Assembly (NCBI GenBank): GCA_964606575.1
Contig: CAZSHA010000001.1
Location: 1 to 64,000, forward strand
Direction of reading: 5' to 3'
From: RGIG4576 sp964606575
GTDB lineage: Bacteria > Bacteroidota > Bacteroidia > Bacteroidales > Muribaculaceae
Length of the DNA stretch: 64,000 nucleotides
The translations under genes and the position numbers were made by a program. The notes under the pieces are model-generated. The model ran no database searches and was not told where the DNA came from. It saw only the letters and a list, made by a program, of their open reading frames with translations. Shown piece after piece: positions 42,874 to 51,039 of the stretch. Numbering within the stretch: the first letter of the stretch is position 1; each line of letters opens with the position of its first letter.

Positions 42874-44154
42874 TTAGCGGGATGATAGGAAGTCGGCTAC
42901 AACAAATGTGCTTCCTCCTATAAAAATCATATCGTCACTATCTGCCGCTTCACATGCGGCATTATATGCCTCTTGCACGTTCTTGTAATCATTGCCCTCT
43001 AGTCCCCTAGCCGTAGCCAGGGCTTTCAGTTCATCAGAAGGTAACGCCCTAGGAATTGATGCGTTAGTAAAATAATATGCCGCATACCGAGGAAACATGT
43101 CAAGGATATGTGCTATATCCTTATCACGAACAAACCCTATGATTATATGCAAATGCCTATATTTTTCTTTGGCAAGCTGCTTCACGATATATTGAACACC
43201 GCCCACATTATGACCAGTATCACACACAACCCTAGGAGATGTGCCTACAATCATCCACCTGCCCATTAGTCCCGAAATCTCACACACATGCGAAAACGCA
43301 TATTCAACAGATTCATGCGAAACAGTTACGCCCAAACTACTCAATTGCTTAACCGCACATAACACCGTATTGGCATTTTTCGCTTGGCAATCACCCGAAA
43401 GTTCTCCGTAAATCACGCCAAAATCAGCTGTAGACAATCGCAACATGTCTTTCTCACGACCAACGTTCATAACTTGCGGTTCATCTTCAGCAAATACGAT
43501 AGGCGAACCTGCTTCTTCAGCCTTCTTAGAGAACACTTCTCTCACATCGTCTTCTGCCTCGCCTATAACTACTGGTATTCCACTTTTTATTATGCCAGCT
43601 TTCTCACTTGCAATCTTAGCCAATGTATCTCCAAGAAATTGTGTATGATCGAAAGATATGTTGGTTATAATGCTAAGTATCGGAGATATTATATTCGTAC
43701 TGTCAAGCCTGCCTCCCAATCCCACTTCTATAACGGCATAATCAACCTCCGACTTACGAAAATAATCAAAAGCCAACATCATAGTAAGTTCAAAAAAAGA
43801 CGGAGCAAGCCCCGAGTTCTTTTTCAGATAACCAGACACAAAATCCACCACATCCTGTTTAGGAATCATAGTTCCATTCACTCTGATACGCTCCCTAAAA
43901 TCCACTAGATGAGGAGATGTATACAATCCCACCTTATAGCCGTTCTGCTGCAATATAGAAGCGATAAGATGAGATGTAGAGCCTTTACCGTTGGTTCCTG
44001 CTACGTGTATGGTCTTATATGCCTTATGCGGATAATTATATAGCTTATCTAGAGCTTCACTTGTGCCAAGCCCTTCTTTATAAGCATCACCACCGATGCG
44101 TGAGAACATCGGAGTCTGCGTATATAAATAATCTAATGTTTCTTGATAATTCAT
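42874..44154 (-). CDS. folC: Bifunctional folylpolyglutamate synthase/dihydrofolate synthase
   Basis: A 426-residue Mur-ligase-family enzyme that adds glutamate to dihydropteroate and folates. P-loop GTNGKGST at residues 53-60, the SPHLVDFRERI motif, VGLGGRLDSTN and the domain-closing DTGHNVGG. I start it at the ATG 44154 (MNYQETLDYLY); the longer frame to 44181 runs into the chromate transporter gene, whose stop codon at 44156-44158 lies 1 bp before this ATG. That spacing suggests translational coupling with the two transporter genes. Confidence 0.93.
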   Translation of the reverse strand: MNYQETLDYLYTQTPMFSRIGGDAYKEGLGTSEALDKLYNYPHKAYKTIHVAGTNGKGSTSHLIASILQQNGYKVGLYTSPHLVDFRERIRVNGTMIPKQDVVDFVSGYLKKNSGLAPSFFELTMMLAFDYFRKSEVDYAVIEVGLGGRLDSTNIISPILSIITNISFDHTQFLGDTLAKIASEKAGIIKSGIPVVIGEAEDDVREVFSKKAEEAGSPIVFAEDEPQVMNVGREKDMLRLSTADFGVIYGELSGDCQAKNANTVLCAVKQLSSLGVTVSHESVEYAFSHVCEISGLMGRWMIVGTSPRVVCDTGHNVGGVQYIVKQLAKEKYRHLHIIIGFVRDKDIAHILDMFPRYAAYYFTNASIPRALPSDELKALATARGLEGNDYKNVQEAYNAACEAADSDDMIFIGGSTFVVADFLSSR

Positions 44155-44155
44155 T

Positions 44156-44722
44156 TCAATATATAATATAACCAGCAACACCAGCCAACACTATAACCAA
44201 TATCGGATGAACCTTAGTAAAAAATACCGTAAAAAACGATACAGCACATATCACGACACTGGCAATTAGCTCCTTATCAGTATTGCCAAAATTCTCTTTA
44301 TTCATAAGCAACAATGCGGCAGACGCTATTAGTCCCACACACACTGGGCGTAACCCTGAAAATATACTTTTTATCACAGGGCTATCTTTATGCCTATTAA
44401 TATAATGCCCCGTATACAGAACCAATATATAAGGGGGGATAACTACAGCCATTGTAGCAAGAATCGAACCTAAAATACCACTAAAACATCCCAATTCTCC
44501 CGCATCACTACCTACGACATATCCTATATAAGTCGCGCTGTTTATACCTATCGGGCCCGGGGTCATTTGTGAAATAGCCACAATATCGGTAAACATCGTA
44601 TTTGTAATCCATCCCGCACCTACCACCTCTCTCTGTATGAGCGACAACATAGCATAACCGCCGCCGAATCCGAACAACCCTATTTTAAGATAAGCCCAAA
44701 CCAGCTTCAAATAAGCACTCAT
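44156..44722 (-). CDS. Chromate transporter, half-size CHR protein (second)
   Basis: A 188-residue membrane protein with about five to six membrane segments. It has the CHR family marks: FGGGYAMLSLIQREVV near residues 18-32 and SQMTPGPIGINSATYIGY. Half-size CHR proteins act as pairs of opposite topology that export chromate or related anions. Overlaps the first half by 4 bp (ATGA), a sign of coupled translation. Physiological substrate in this organism is not known. Confidence 0.88.
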   Translation of the reverse strand: MSAYLKLVWAYLKIGLFGFGGGYAMLSLIQREVVGAGWITNTMFTDIVAISQMTPGPIGINSATYIGYVVGSDAGELGCFSGILGSILATMAVVIPPYILVLYTGHYINRHKDSPVIKSIFSGLRPVCVGLIASAALLLMNKENFGNTDKELIASVVICAVSFFTVFFTKVHPILVIVLAGVAGYIIY

Positions 44723-45312
44723 TTTCTACCCTCCTTTCTAGATTTAAGCTCCCTAATCTTCGCTATAGCATAATACAGATAACCGCAAGTTCCACCTAAG
44801 ATGATGAACACTATAGGGTTGGAAATATAAGGTAAACCAGAATAAATGAGTAAAGCAGTACCAACAGGAATTATTACCGTTTTCCAATTTATTCCTGCAG
44901 CTTTTGCCGTTGTGATTACAGGAGCGATGATAAGAGCTACTACAGCAGGTCGAATACCTTTAAAAACAGCATTCAGAACCTCATTGTTTTTAATAGCATC
45001 GGGGGTTAGAAATATAGCGATGGCTAGTATCATGAAAAAAGAGGGCAATATAGTACCAAGAGCGGCACATAAGCTACCTTTAACACCTTTCAACTTGTCG
45101 CCTATCACAACTGCTATATTGACAGCAAGAATACCAGGCATTGCTTGAGCTATAGCCAGCAAATCCAAGAAGTCCTCCCTTGCAATCCATTGCTTCTTGT
45201 TCACAATCTCCTTTTCAATAATGGAAATCATAGCCCAGCCTCCGCCAAAAGTGAATGCTCCTATCTTGAAAAACGACACAAACAGATTAAAAAACAAATT
45301 GTCCTTCATCAC
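44719..45312 (-). CDS. Chromate transporter, half-size CHR protein (first)
   Basis: A 197-residue membrane protein with FTFGGGWAMISIIEKEIV and IAQAMPGILAVNIAVVIG, the CHR motifs, and about five to six membrane segments. First gene of a three-gene unit with the second CHR half and folC. The second codon is also ATG, so the true start may be 45309. Confidence 0.88.
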   Translation of the reverse strand: MMKDNLFFNLFVSFFKIGAFTFGGGWAMISIIEKEIVNKKQWIAREDFLDLLAIAQAMPGILAVNIAVVIGDKLKGVKGSLCAALGTILPSFFMILAIAIFLTPDAIKNNEVLNAVFKGIRPAVVALIIAPVITTAKAAGINWKTVIIPVGTALLIYSGLPYISNPIVFIILGGTCGYLYYAIAKIRELKSRKEGRK

Positions 45313-45329
45313 TCTTTAAATAACACTTG

Positions 45330-45337
45330 CAAAATTA
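45330..45337 (-). promoter_or_regulatory. -7 promoter box of the CHR-CHR-folC operon
   Basis: CAAAATTA on plus, TAATTTTG on minus, 17 bp before the start codon at 45312. Confidence 0.55.
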
Positions 45338-45503
45338 CATAAATATTTCCAACCAGAATAACACACCCAACCTCCACATGTTTCACAAGCCCGGCAATTC
45401 GATATTATCACCAACACCTACATTCTGCACATACGTTCATTGAGATAAAGTTATTTGACAGAAAGGCACTATTCATAGTCACAACAAAACTAATATTAAT
45501 TTT

Positions 45504-47228
45504 ATGAATCTTTTTTCATTATTTTCGCTACAAGTCTGTTATATATATAAAAACAATGTTGTGACGAAATATTCTAGTAAAAAAAACGCCCTGCTCAAAA
45601 ACCATAAGGTTTTGTTTTGGCTATGCGCAATATCGCTAGCATTGCCTAATTTCTTTTTGTTTTTCACTGAGCGTATGCCTCTCGTTGCCCGCCTATGCAA
45701 CATAATTCTTCCATTCTCTGCATTTTGGCTCGCTATGACTGCTAGCAGACGACCCGGTAAGACCTTTTTATGGATGTTCCTTTTTGTGTTTTTCAACGCA
45801 TTTCAAATGGTACTGCTCTATCTTTTCGGCAATTCGGTGATAGCAGTCGACATGTTTCTAAACCTCGTCACAACGAACCCTACCGAAGCCGGTGAACTGC
45901 TGTCTAACATCATTATTTCTGTCGTTTTCGTAGTTGCTGTCTATGTACCTCTTATTTTATGGAGCATTTACTCCTTACGCCAAAAGCCTATCAACGCATC
46001 GTTCCTTAAAAAACAACGATTTAATTCTCTTCTCGGATGCGGCATAGGCATCATCTTGCTTGCTGTCAGCTACATCACCAACAGCAGTTATAAAATACAG
46101 AATGATTTATACCCAGTTAACGTAATATACAACATAGGCTTGGCTGTGGAACGAACCTATCAAACGAATAATTACTATGAAACGTCAAAAGATTTCACCT
46201 TCTCAGCAAAATCCACACATCGATGTTCCGAAAAAGAAATTTATGTGCTGGTGATAGGCGAAACGGCACGAGCAGAAAACTTCGGCTTTTATGGATATAA
46301 ACGGAATACTACGCCCTTACTCGGCAGCATGAGCGATTTAATCGTATTCCATGACGCACTTTCACAATCGAACACCACCCATAAAAGCGTGCCTATGCTC
46401 CTTTCGGCAGTGTCGGCAACCGATTTCGACAGCATCTATCACCAGAAAGGCATTATCACAGCTTTTAACGAAGCTGGTTTTTCATCGGCATTCTTCTCCA
46501 ACCAACGCCACAACCATTCCTTCATTGATTTTTTCGGAGAAGAAGCCCACAACCACATTTTCATCAAGGATGATTTAAATGAAAATGCTAACGTATATGA
46601 CGATGCTCTTTTAAAACTATTGAAACAACACCTCGACAATGACAGCAGTTATCACAAATTTATTGTGCTTCACACCTACGGCTCGCATTTCAATTATGCC
46701 GAACGTTATCCATCAAGCAAAAGCCGCTACAAGCCCGACAAAACCGATGCGGCAAAACCCGAGAATAGGGACATCCTAATCAACGCATACGACAACACCA
46801 TCCGATTCACCGATGATTTTCTGTATAGATTGATAAAAATGGTCAACAGTTACGATGCCTCTTCTTGCGTTCTATACACATCCGACCACGGTGAGGACAT
46901 ATTCGACGACGAACGCAATCAGTTTCTTCACGCTTCCCCTCTGCCTACAATGCATCAAGTTAAAGTGCCTTTTATGGTATGGACATCTAGCCAATACGAT
47001 ACGGCACATCCCATGAAACGGAAAGCACTGCAAGCTAACACAAGCAAACCAGTATCTAGTAATCTAGCAGTTTTTCACACCATGCTCGACATTGCTGGTA
47101 TAGAAACAGCTTACCGCAACCTTAACCACTCACTAGCCTCTTCTGATTATATACCACCCCAACCCCGTTTATACCTCACCGACCACAATACGCCTATCGC
47201 TATCGATGAGATTATCAAACATTATTGA
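45504..47228 (+). CDS. Phosphoethanolamine transferase (EptA-like)
   Basis: A 574-residue inner-membrane enzyme. Five membrane segments lie in the first 200 residues, then a sulfatase-fold domain faces the periplasm. Metal and catalytic motifs: GETARAENFGFYGY with the Thr254 nucleophile, NTTHKSVPMLL, HTYGSH and TSDHGEDIF. Family enzymes transfer phosphoethanolamine to lipid A or other surface glycans; in this phylum they change charge and polymyxin resistance. The first 30 residues are unusual for the family, and a GTG at 45561 is a possible alternative start. No clear promoter is seen. Confidence 0.85.
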   Translation: MNLFSLFSLQVCYIYKNNVVTKYSSKKNALLKNHKVLFWLCAISLALPNFFLFFTERMPLVARLCNIILPFSAFWLAMTASRRPGKTFLWMFLFVFFNAFQMVLLYLFGNSVIAVDMFLNLVTTNPTEAGELLSNIIISVVFVVAVYVPLILWSIYSLRQKPINASFLKKQRFNSLLGCGIGIILLAVSYITNSSYKIQNDLYPVNVIYNIGLAVERTYQTNNYYETSKDFTFSAKSTHRCSEKEIYVLVIGETARAENFGFYGYKRNTTPLLGSMSDLIVFHDALSQSNTTHKSVPMLLSAVSATDFDSIYHQKGIITAFNEAGFSSAFFSNQRHNHSFIDFFGEEAHNHIFIKDDLNENANVYDDALLKLLKQHLDNDSSYHKFIVLHTYGSHFNYAERYPSSKSRYKPDKTDAAKPENRDILINAYDNTIRFTDDFLYRLIKMVNSYDASSCVLYTSDHGEDIFDDERNQFLHASPLPTMHQVKVPFMVWTSSQYDTAHPMKRKALQANTSKPVSSNLAVFHTMLDIAGIETAYRNLNHSLASSDYIPPQPRLYLTDHNTPIAIDEIIKHY

Positions 47229-47249
47229 CTATTTCACATAAATTAACAA

Positions 47250-47287
47250 TTGGGGGGGTAAAACCAAACATTTATACCTACATTTGC
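47250..47287 (+). promoter_or_regulatory. Promoter with G7 tract at the -33 position
   Basis: ATTGGGGGGGTAAAA: seven G at 47253-47259, then TACATTTG (47280-47287) as the -7 box. The G-tract occupies the place of the -33 box. A near-copy lies at 48546-48579. Confidence 0.6.
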
Positions 47288-47339
47288 ACATTAGTAAACA
47301 TAAAAACATTTAGTAATAACATTTTAAAATAAATTCCTT

Positions 47340-47750
47340 ATGAAAACTAACAAATTTCTCATGATTGCCTTCGGTTTGTGCATGCTCATACTAGGCAGTT
47401 GCGGCAGCAGCGTTAAAAATGACCCAGTTTCTATCTCTGAAGCTGTTGTGAAATGCTTAAACGATGGAGATTTAGTGGGTATCAAACAATTTTTACAACC
47501 AGAAAACCCTATCGGCAAAACATTTGATGGATTACAAGAGGCTTATAACAATCCAACAAACGACAATAAAAGATTAGTCGAAAGAGCTAAACGACTTATT
47601 GATTCTAAATACACTCTATGTGAGCAAGACGTTCGTGAAGACAAGGCAACTATTGTATACGACCAGCTTACAAGCGACAACGTTAAAGACGAATGTAAAA
47701 TTTACCTAGTGAATGTTGATGGAAAATGGTATGTAAAATTTATCAATTAA
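47340..47750 (+). CDS. DUF4878-like lipoprotein
   Basis: A 136-residue lipoprotein; the signal peptide ends in the lipobox LILGSC (Cys about residue 21). The mature part resembles DUF4878-type proteins (NTF2-like fold): an opening helix SEAVVKCLNDGDLVGIKQFL and a closing strand CKIYLVNVDGKWYVKFIN. Function unknown. Followed after 35 bp by another small exported protein, probably in one operon, and driven by the G-tract promoter. Confidence 0.65.
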   Translation: MKTNKFLMIAFGLCMLILGSCGSSVKNDPVSISEAVVKCLNDGDLVGIKQFLQPENPIGKTFDGLQEAYNNPTNDNKRLVERAKRLIDSKYTLCEQDVREDKATIVYDQLTSDNVKDECKIYLVNVDGKWYVKFIN

Positions 47751-47785
47751 CATCTTTATCATATCAACCATAAAACATCATCACA

Positions 47786-48439
47786 ATGAAACTTAAAGTA
47801 TTATTTTTCACACTCATAGCTTTCTGTTTCTCAACCTATGCACAAAACATAGGTGATATTGCCCTTCTTAGACCTAAAGATTCCGGCGGAAGAATTTGCA
47901 AGAAAGCAAAAACAGCTCTAGGACAAATAACACCCGGAGAGAAGATTTTCGACCTCCCTCAAGGAATTATCATTGAAGGAAAATACGGCGGAAACGGATA
48001 TTGGCTAACTTTTGACTCTATTGAAAACGTATTCCAAGGCGTAGAGAAACTTATACCAGAGAAGTTTAACCCAATGCTTGTAACAGGAAAGAATTTCATA
48101 CGTGAAGAATATGCCACCGAATTTCCAACAAGAAAAGACAAGCCTACGGCTATCTACACAATGTCTATATCACAAAAGACCGAGAACCTTCCAGATAGTT
48201 GCGGCAATGTGATTGTTACGATGAAATACCAAAAGGGTATAAACGGGAAAGCCTCAGTTTATAAGTACTATGGCAAACTACACCCTTATTACATCGAACT
48301 TACGTATCTCGCCAGCAACGACGGAAGCCTAAAACGATTGAAATTTACTCCTATTTATGTTGATGCGTTGAATAGTCCTTACAGAGATTCCATCATCGGG
48401 ATCTACCTAAAGGATAAACACTTCACCCCTCTAAGGTAA
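47786..48439 (+). CDS. Secreted protein of unknown function
   Basis: A 217-residue protein with a signal peptide (1-20, ending TYAQ). I do not recognise a domain. The mature part is beta-rich and ends with LKFTPIYVDALNSPYRDS. It has one Cys near the start (RICKKAK) and one in DSCGNV. Probably periplasmic and co-transcribed with the DUF4878-like lipoprotein. A very strong terminator follows. Confidence 0.6.
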   Translation: MKLKVLFFTLIAFCFSTYAQNIGDIALLRPKDSGGRICKKAKTALGQITPGEKIFDLPQGIIIEGKYGGNGYWLTFDSIENVFQGVEKLIPEKFNPMLVTGKNFIREEYATEFPTRKDKPTAIYTMSISQKTENLPDSCGNVIVTMKYQKGINGKASVYKYYGKLHPYYIELTYLASNDGSLKRLKFTPIYVDALNSPYRDSIIGIYLKDKHFTPLR

Positions 48440-48459
48440 TAATTCAAAAAATTTCATAT

Positions 48460-48509
48460 TAATGAATATAGGGCGTATCAGTTTGATCGCCCTATATTCA
48501 TTAGTTTTT
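48460..48509 (+). terminator. Strong terminator after the small secreted genes
   Basis: A perfect 16-bp inverted repeat (48460-48475 and 48488-48503) with an inner 4-bp stem and a three-base loop, then GTTTTTC. Both sides are clearly matched, so it may work in both directions. Confidence 0.9.
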
Positions 48510-48545
48510 CTAACGAAGCTCTTTTTTAACTCTATTTAACCAATC

Positions 48546-48579
48546 GGGGGGGGTAAAATCCCATTTTTATTTAATTTTG
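48546..48579 (+). promoter_or_regulatory. Promoter-like site with G8 tract
   Basis: Eight G at 48546-48553 followed by TAAAA, then TAATTTTG (48572-48579) as a -7 box. The same arrangement stands before the lipoprotein gene at 47340. Confidence 0.55.
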
Positions 48580-49395
48580 TGTCGTAAATACTACGGCGAT
48601 GTGTATATGGTTATAATGGATGGAGAGGAGATAATCAGCACATCCGAGAAACATCTTGTCGACCTTGAAACGAACGAGAGCGTGACATTCGAGCGTGAAT
48701 TCACAGCACCCGAAAGCGCAGGCATTTATAAAATAGCTGTATTAGATGAAGACGGCAATATAATTTCGGGGGAAGCATTAACTATCTACGTCAGCGAAGC
48801 CGAAGAAGACCCTCGTATGTCTATCACTAAAGCACTATCTGCTCCGCAAGAAATGTCACCTGACAACATCTACGCTACTGCAGAACTCACCAATTACGGT
48901 GGATATTTTGCAGGTGACATACAATTAATGATTTGTAATGCCGAAGGCACAAAAATATATTCATTAATAAGTCAATACGCCACTTTTGAGAAAGGAGAAA
49001 CTATAACTATCGAATTTAACGGAACATTTAACGGAACTATAGGAGAATCATACCGAATATATTTAAGGTATCCGCTAGATCTTAGCAAATACTATATTTG
49101 GGGCGACCCCGTAATGTTCACTTTAATTGAAGGCAAGAGCGGAATAAGCGAAGTGAACGGCAATATTGATAGAATATATCCAAACCCTGCCACCGACTAT
49201 ACAACCATAGAATGCAGTTCTCCTATTGAAAGGGTTATGCTATATTCTCTCACTGGAGCAGAAGTGCTGAATGTGACTGGCGGCAACTCACATTCTGTCA
49301 CAATCGACATATCCGACCTTAGCAACGGTCACTATATTGTGAAAGTGCTTACTTCGAATGGAAAGCTAAAGAGCCACCAGCTAATAAAGAAATAG
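48577..49395 (+). CDS. T9SS sorting-domain protein, 5'-truncated in appearance
   Basis: A 272-residue frame from a TTG at 48577; the first in-frame ATG is at 48607. It has no signal peptide, yet ends in a full type A T9SS sorting domain (IYPNPATDY ... DISDLSNGHYIVKV). Residues about 10-75 and 80-185 are two Ig/E-set-like domains of the kind found behind catalytic domains in secreted C10-type and similar peptidases. A T9SS tail cannot work without a signal peptide, so this is probably the 3' remnant of a longer secreted-protein gene, although a promoter-like site stands right before it. No upstream fragment of the missing part is visible. Confidence 0.6.
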   Translation: MCRKYYGDVYMVIMDGEEIISTSEKHLVDLETNESVTFEREFTAPESAGIYKIAVLDEDGNIISGEALTIYVSEAEEDPRMSITKALSAPQEMSPDNIYATAELTNYGGYFAGDIQLMICNAEGTKIYSLISQYATFEKGETITIEFNGTFNGTIGESYRIYLRYPLDLSKYYIWGDPVMFTLIEGKSGISEVNGNIDRIYPNPATDYTTIECSSPIERVMLYSLTGAEVLNVTGGNSHSVTIDISDLSNGHYIVKVLTSNGKLKSHQLIKK

Positions 49396-49417
49396 TTCTT
49401 ATTAGAAAATAAGCATG

Positions 49418-49456
49418 GAAGTGATGTGTCAGAACAGGCATATCACTTCTCTTTTT
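49418..49456 (+). terminator. Terminator of the T9SS-tail fragment
   Basis: GAAGTGAT (49418-49425) pairs with ATCACTTC (49442-49449), followed by TCTTTTT. Confidence 0.7.
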
Positions 49457-49516
49457 AAATATTGCATATATCCTATATTTTTAGGAACTGTTTCTCTATA
49501 ATTGTCATAAAATTCC

Positions 49517-49524
49517 TACATTTG
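49517..49524 (+). promoter_or_regulatory. -7 promoter box at the mnmD start codon
   Basis: TACATTTG ends only 4 bp before the ATG at 49529, so transcription should begin at or next to the start codon. See findings. Confidence 0.6.
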
Positions 49525-49528
49525 CCGA

Positions 49529-50206
49529 ATGAAAGAAGCAAAGAACAGCACAAGGAACTTGACAGTGGAAACAACCGATGACGGTTCAACAACCCTCTTC
49601 GTAAAAGAACTTGACGAGCATTACCACTCGATAAAAGGAGCTTTGACCGAATCACAGCACATTTACCGAGATTGTGCTTTCTTACATCATTCCACAAGCA
49701 AACGAATTAGGCTTCTTGAAATAGGATTCGGCACTGGACTTAATGCGGTGGTCACTGCTATGGCTGCCGACTCTACACATCCAGTGCATTATATATCGTT
49801 AGAGAAATATCCGATAGACAGCGACATTCTCTCCCGACTACAATACGAAACACAAGTGAATGACACGCTTTTCCAGTCCATTCACGAGGCTCAATGGAAC
49901 ATCCCAGTTGAAATTACCCCATATTTCACATTAGAAAAACGTGAATGCGACTATTTATGCGATGAACTACCAAATGACATTGATGTTGTCTATTTCGATG
50001 CGTTTGCACCCGAAAAGCAACCGGAAATGTGGACACGTGAATCTTTTGAACGCCTGTATGCCAAGATGAACAAAGGAGCAATACTAACAACCTACTGCGC
50101 CAAAGGCAATATAAGACGTATGCTTGCCGATATCGGTTTCTCCGTGGAACGCATCAACGGTCCATTAGGGGGCAAACGAGAAATATTACGAGCCACCAAG
50201 CATTAA
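49529..50206 (+). CDS. mnmD: tRNA 5-methylaminomethyl-2-thiouridine methyltransferase MnmD
   Basis: A 225-residue SAM-dependent methyltransferase matching the MnmD half of MnmC: the SAM motif LLEIGFGTGLNAVV, YFDAFAPEKQPEMWT and LTTYCAKGNIRRML. It makes the last methylation of mnm5s2U34 in tRNA wobble positions. The FAD domain of MnmC is absent, as usual in Bacteroidetes. No in-frame Met lies nearby downstream, so the ATG at 49529 is the likely start. The DedA gene follows after 8 bp. Confidence 0.85.
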   Translation: MKEAKNSTRNLTVETTDDGSTTLFVKELDEHYHSIKGALTESQHIYRDCAFLHHSTSKRIRLLEIGFGTGLNAVVTAMAADSTHPVHYISLEKYPIDSDILSRLQYETQVNDTLFQSIHEAQWNIPVEITPYFTLEKRECDYLCDELPNDIDVVYFDAFAPEKQPEMWTRESFERLYAKMNKGAILTTYCAKGNIRRMLADIGFSVERINGPLGGKREILRATKH

Positions 50207-50214
50207 CATAGAAA

Positions 50215-50838
50215 ATGGATATTACGGCAATCATAGAATGGTATCTCGACCACTTGAACTATTGGGTTCTAACAATACTCATGATATTGGAAAACTCAAT
50301 AGTGCCGTTACCTGCCGAACTTATTGTAACACCGGCGGCCTATCGGGCGGCTAATGGCGATATGAGCCTGACAATGCTAATAATATGCACCACGCTAGGC
50401 TCAGTGATAGGCGCTATAATCAACTACTACATATCACGCTCACTAGGACGGTACGTAATCTTTAAATTCGTAGACAGCCGCTGGGGTAAATTGCTATTGC
50501 TCAACAGAAAGAAACTGGAACAAGCAGAACAATTATTTTTAAAGCATGGAAAAACATCCACCTTCTTCGGCCGTCTATTACCGGTGGGACGACAATTAAT
50601 ATCCATTCCAGCAGGTCTTGCCAAAATGAATATCGCTTCATTTATCATCTTTACGGCCATAGGATCGGCAATTTGGAACGGAATATTATCGGGTATAGGC
50701 TATTATTTGGCTAATATCCTTCCACAAGACCAACTGCAAGATGCTTTAGAAAAATATAGTCTAGAGGTTAGCCTAGGCTTCATTGTCATACTAACAATTT
50801 ATTTAATAGGAAAGAATTTGCTCAAGAAAAACAAGTGA
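50215..50838 (+). CDS. DedA family membrane protein
   Basis: A 207-residue inner-membrane protein with about five membrane segments and the DedA (SNARE-associated/VTT) signature: ENSIVPLPAELIVTPAAY, GSVIGAIINYYISRSLGR and the conserved FFGRLLPVGRQLISIPAGLAKMN stretch. Family members flip undecaprenyl phosphate or phosphatidylethanolamine. Probably co-transcribed with mnmD (8 bp gap). Confidence 0.85.
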   Translation: MDITAIIEWYLDHLNYWVLTILMILENSIVPLPAELIVTPAAYRAANGDMSLTMLIICTTLGSVIGAIINYYISRSLGRYVIFKFVDSRWGKLLLLNRKKLEQAEQLFLKHGKTSTFFGRLLPVGRQLISIPAGLAKMNIASFIIFTAIGSAIWNGILSGIGYYLANILPQDQLQDALEKYSLEVSLGFIVILTIYLIGKNLLKKNK

Positions 50839-50846
50839 TTTAAGCT

Positions 50847-50920
50847 ATTCTGTGAAAGACCACCCATATTACACGCCAATTCCGTGAAAATACAGCCGAA
50901 AACAATCCAATTCTGTGAAA
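50847..50920 (+). repeat. Three phased direct repeats upstream of bcp
   Basis: ATTCTGTGAAA (50847-50857), ATTCCGTGAAA (50879-50889) and ATTCTGTGAAA (50910-50920) are spaced 32 and 31 bp apart, three helical turns, and end just upstream of the -7 box TATCTTTG at 50927-50934. Confidence 0.75.
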
Positions 50921-50926
50921 TTTACC

Positions 50927-50934
50927 TATCTTTG
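50927..50934 (+). promoter_or_regulatory. -7 promoter box upstream of bcp
   Basis: TATCTTTG matches TAnnTTTG. No TTTG is seen at -33; the third direct repeat covers that place, which fits an activator-dependent promoter. Confidence 0.6.
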
Positions 50935-50956
50935 CTACATCTAAAGTGTGAAACAC

Positions 50957-51028
50957 ATGGGAACTCTACTAAAACGAAGAAGACAATATTCTGAAGCGAT
51001 TCCTAAAAGAAAAACAAGTCACATTTAA
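50957..51028 (+). CDS. Possible 23-aa basic leader peptide
   Basis: A tiny frame from ATG 50957 to TAA 51026-51028, beginning MGTLLKRRRQ, with ten basic residues. It starts about 16 nt after the predicted transcript start and ends 11 bp before the bcp ATG. It may be a leader peptide or chance; no homologue is known to me. Confidence 0.2.
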   Translation: MGTLLKRRRQYSEAIPKRKTSHI

Positions 51029-51039
51029 ATAATCATATT

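Noticed and set aside
43384..43908. 174-codon plus-strand open frame
   Set aside because: Lies over folC on the other strand; folC motifs are intact.
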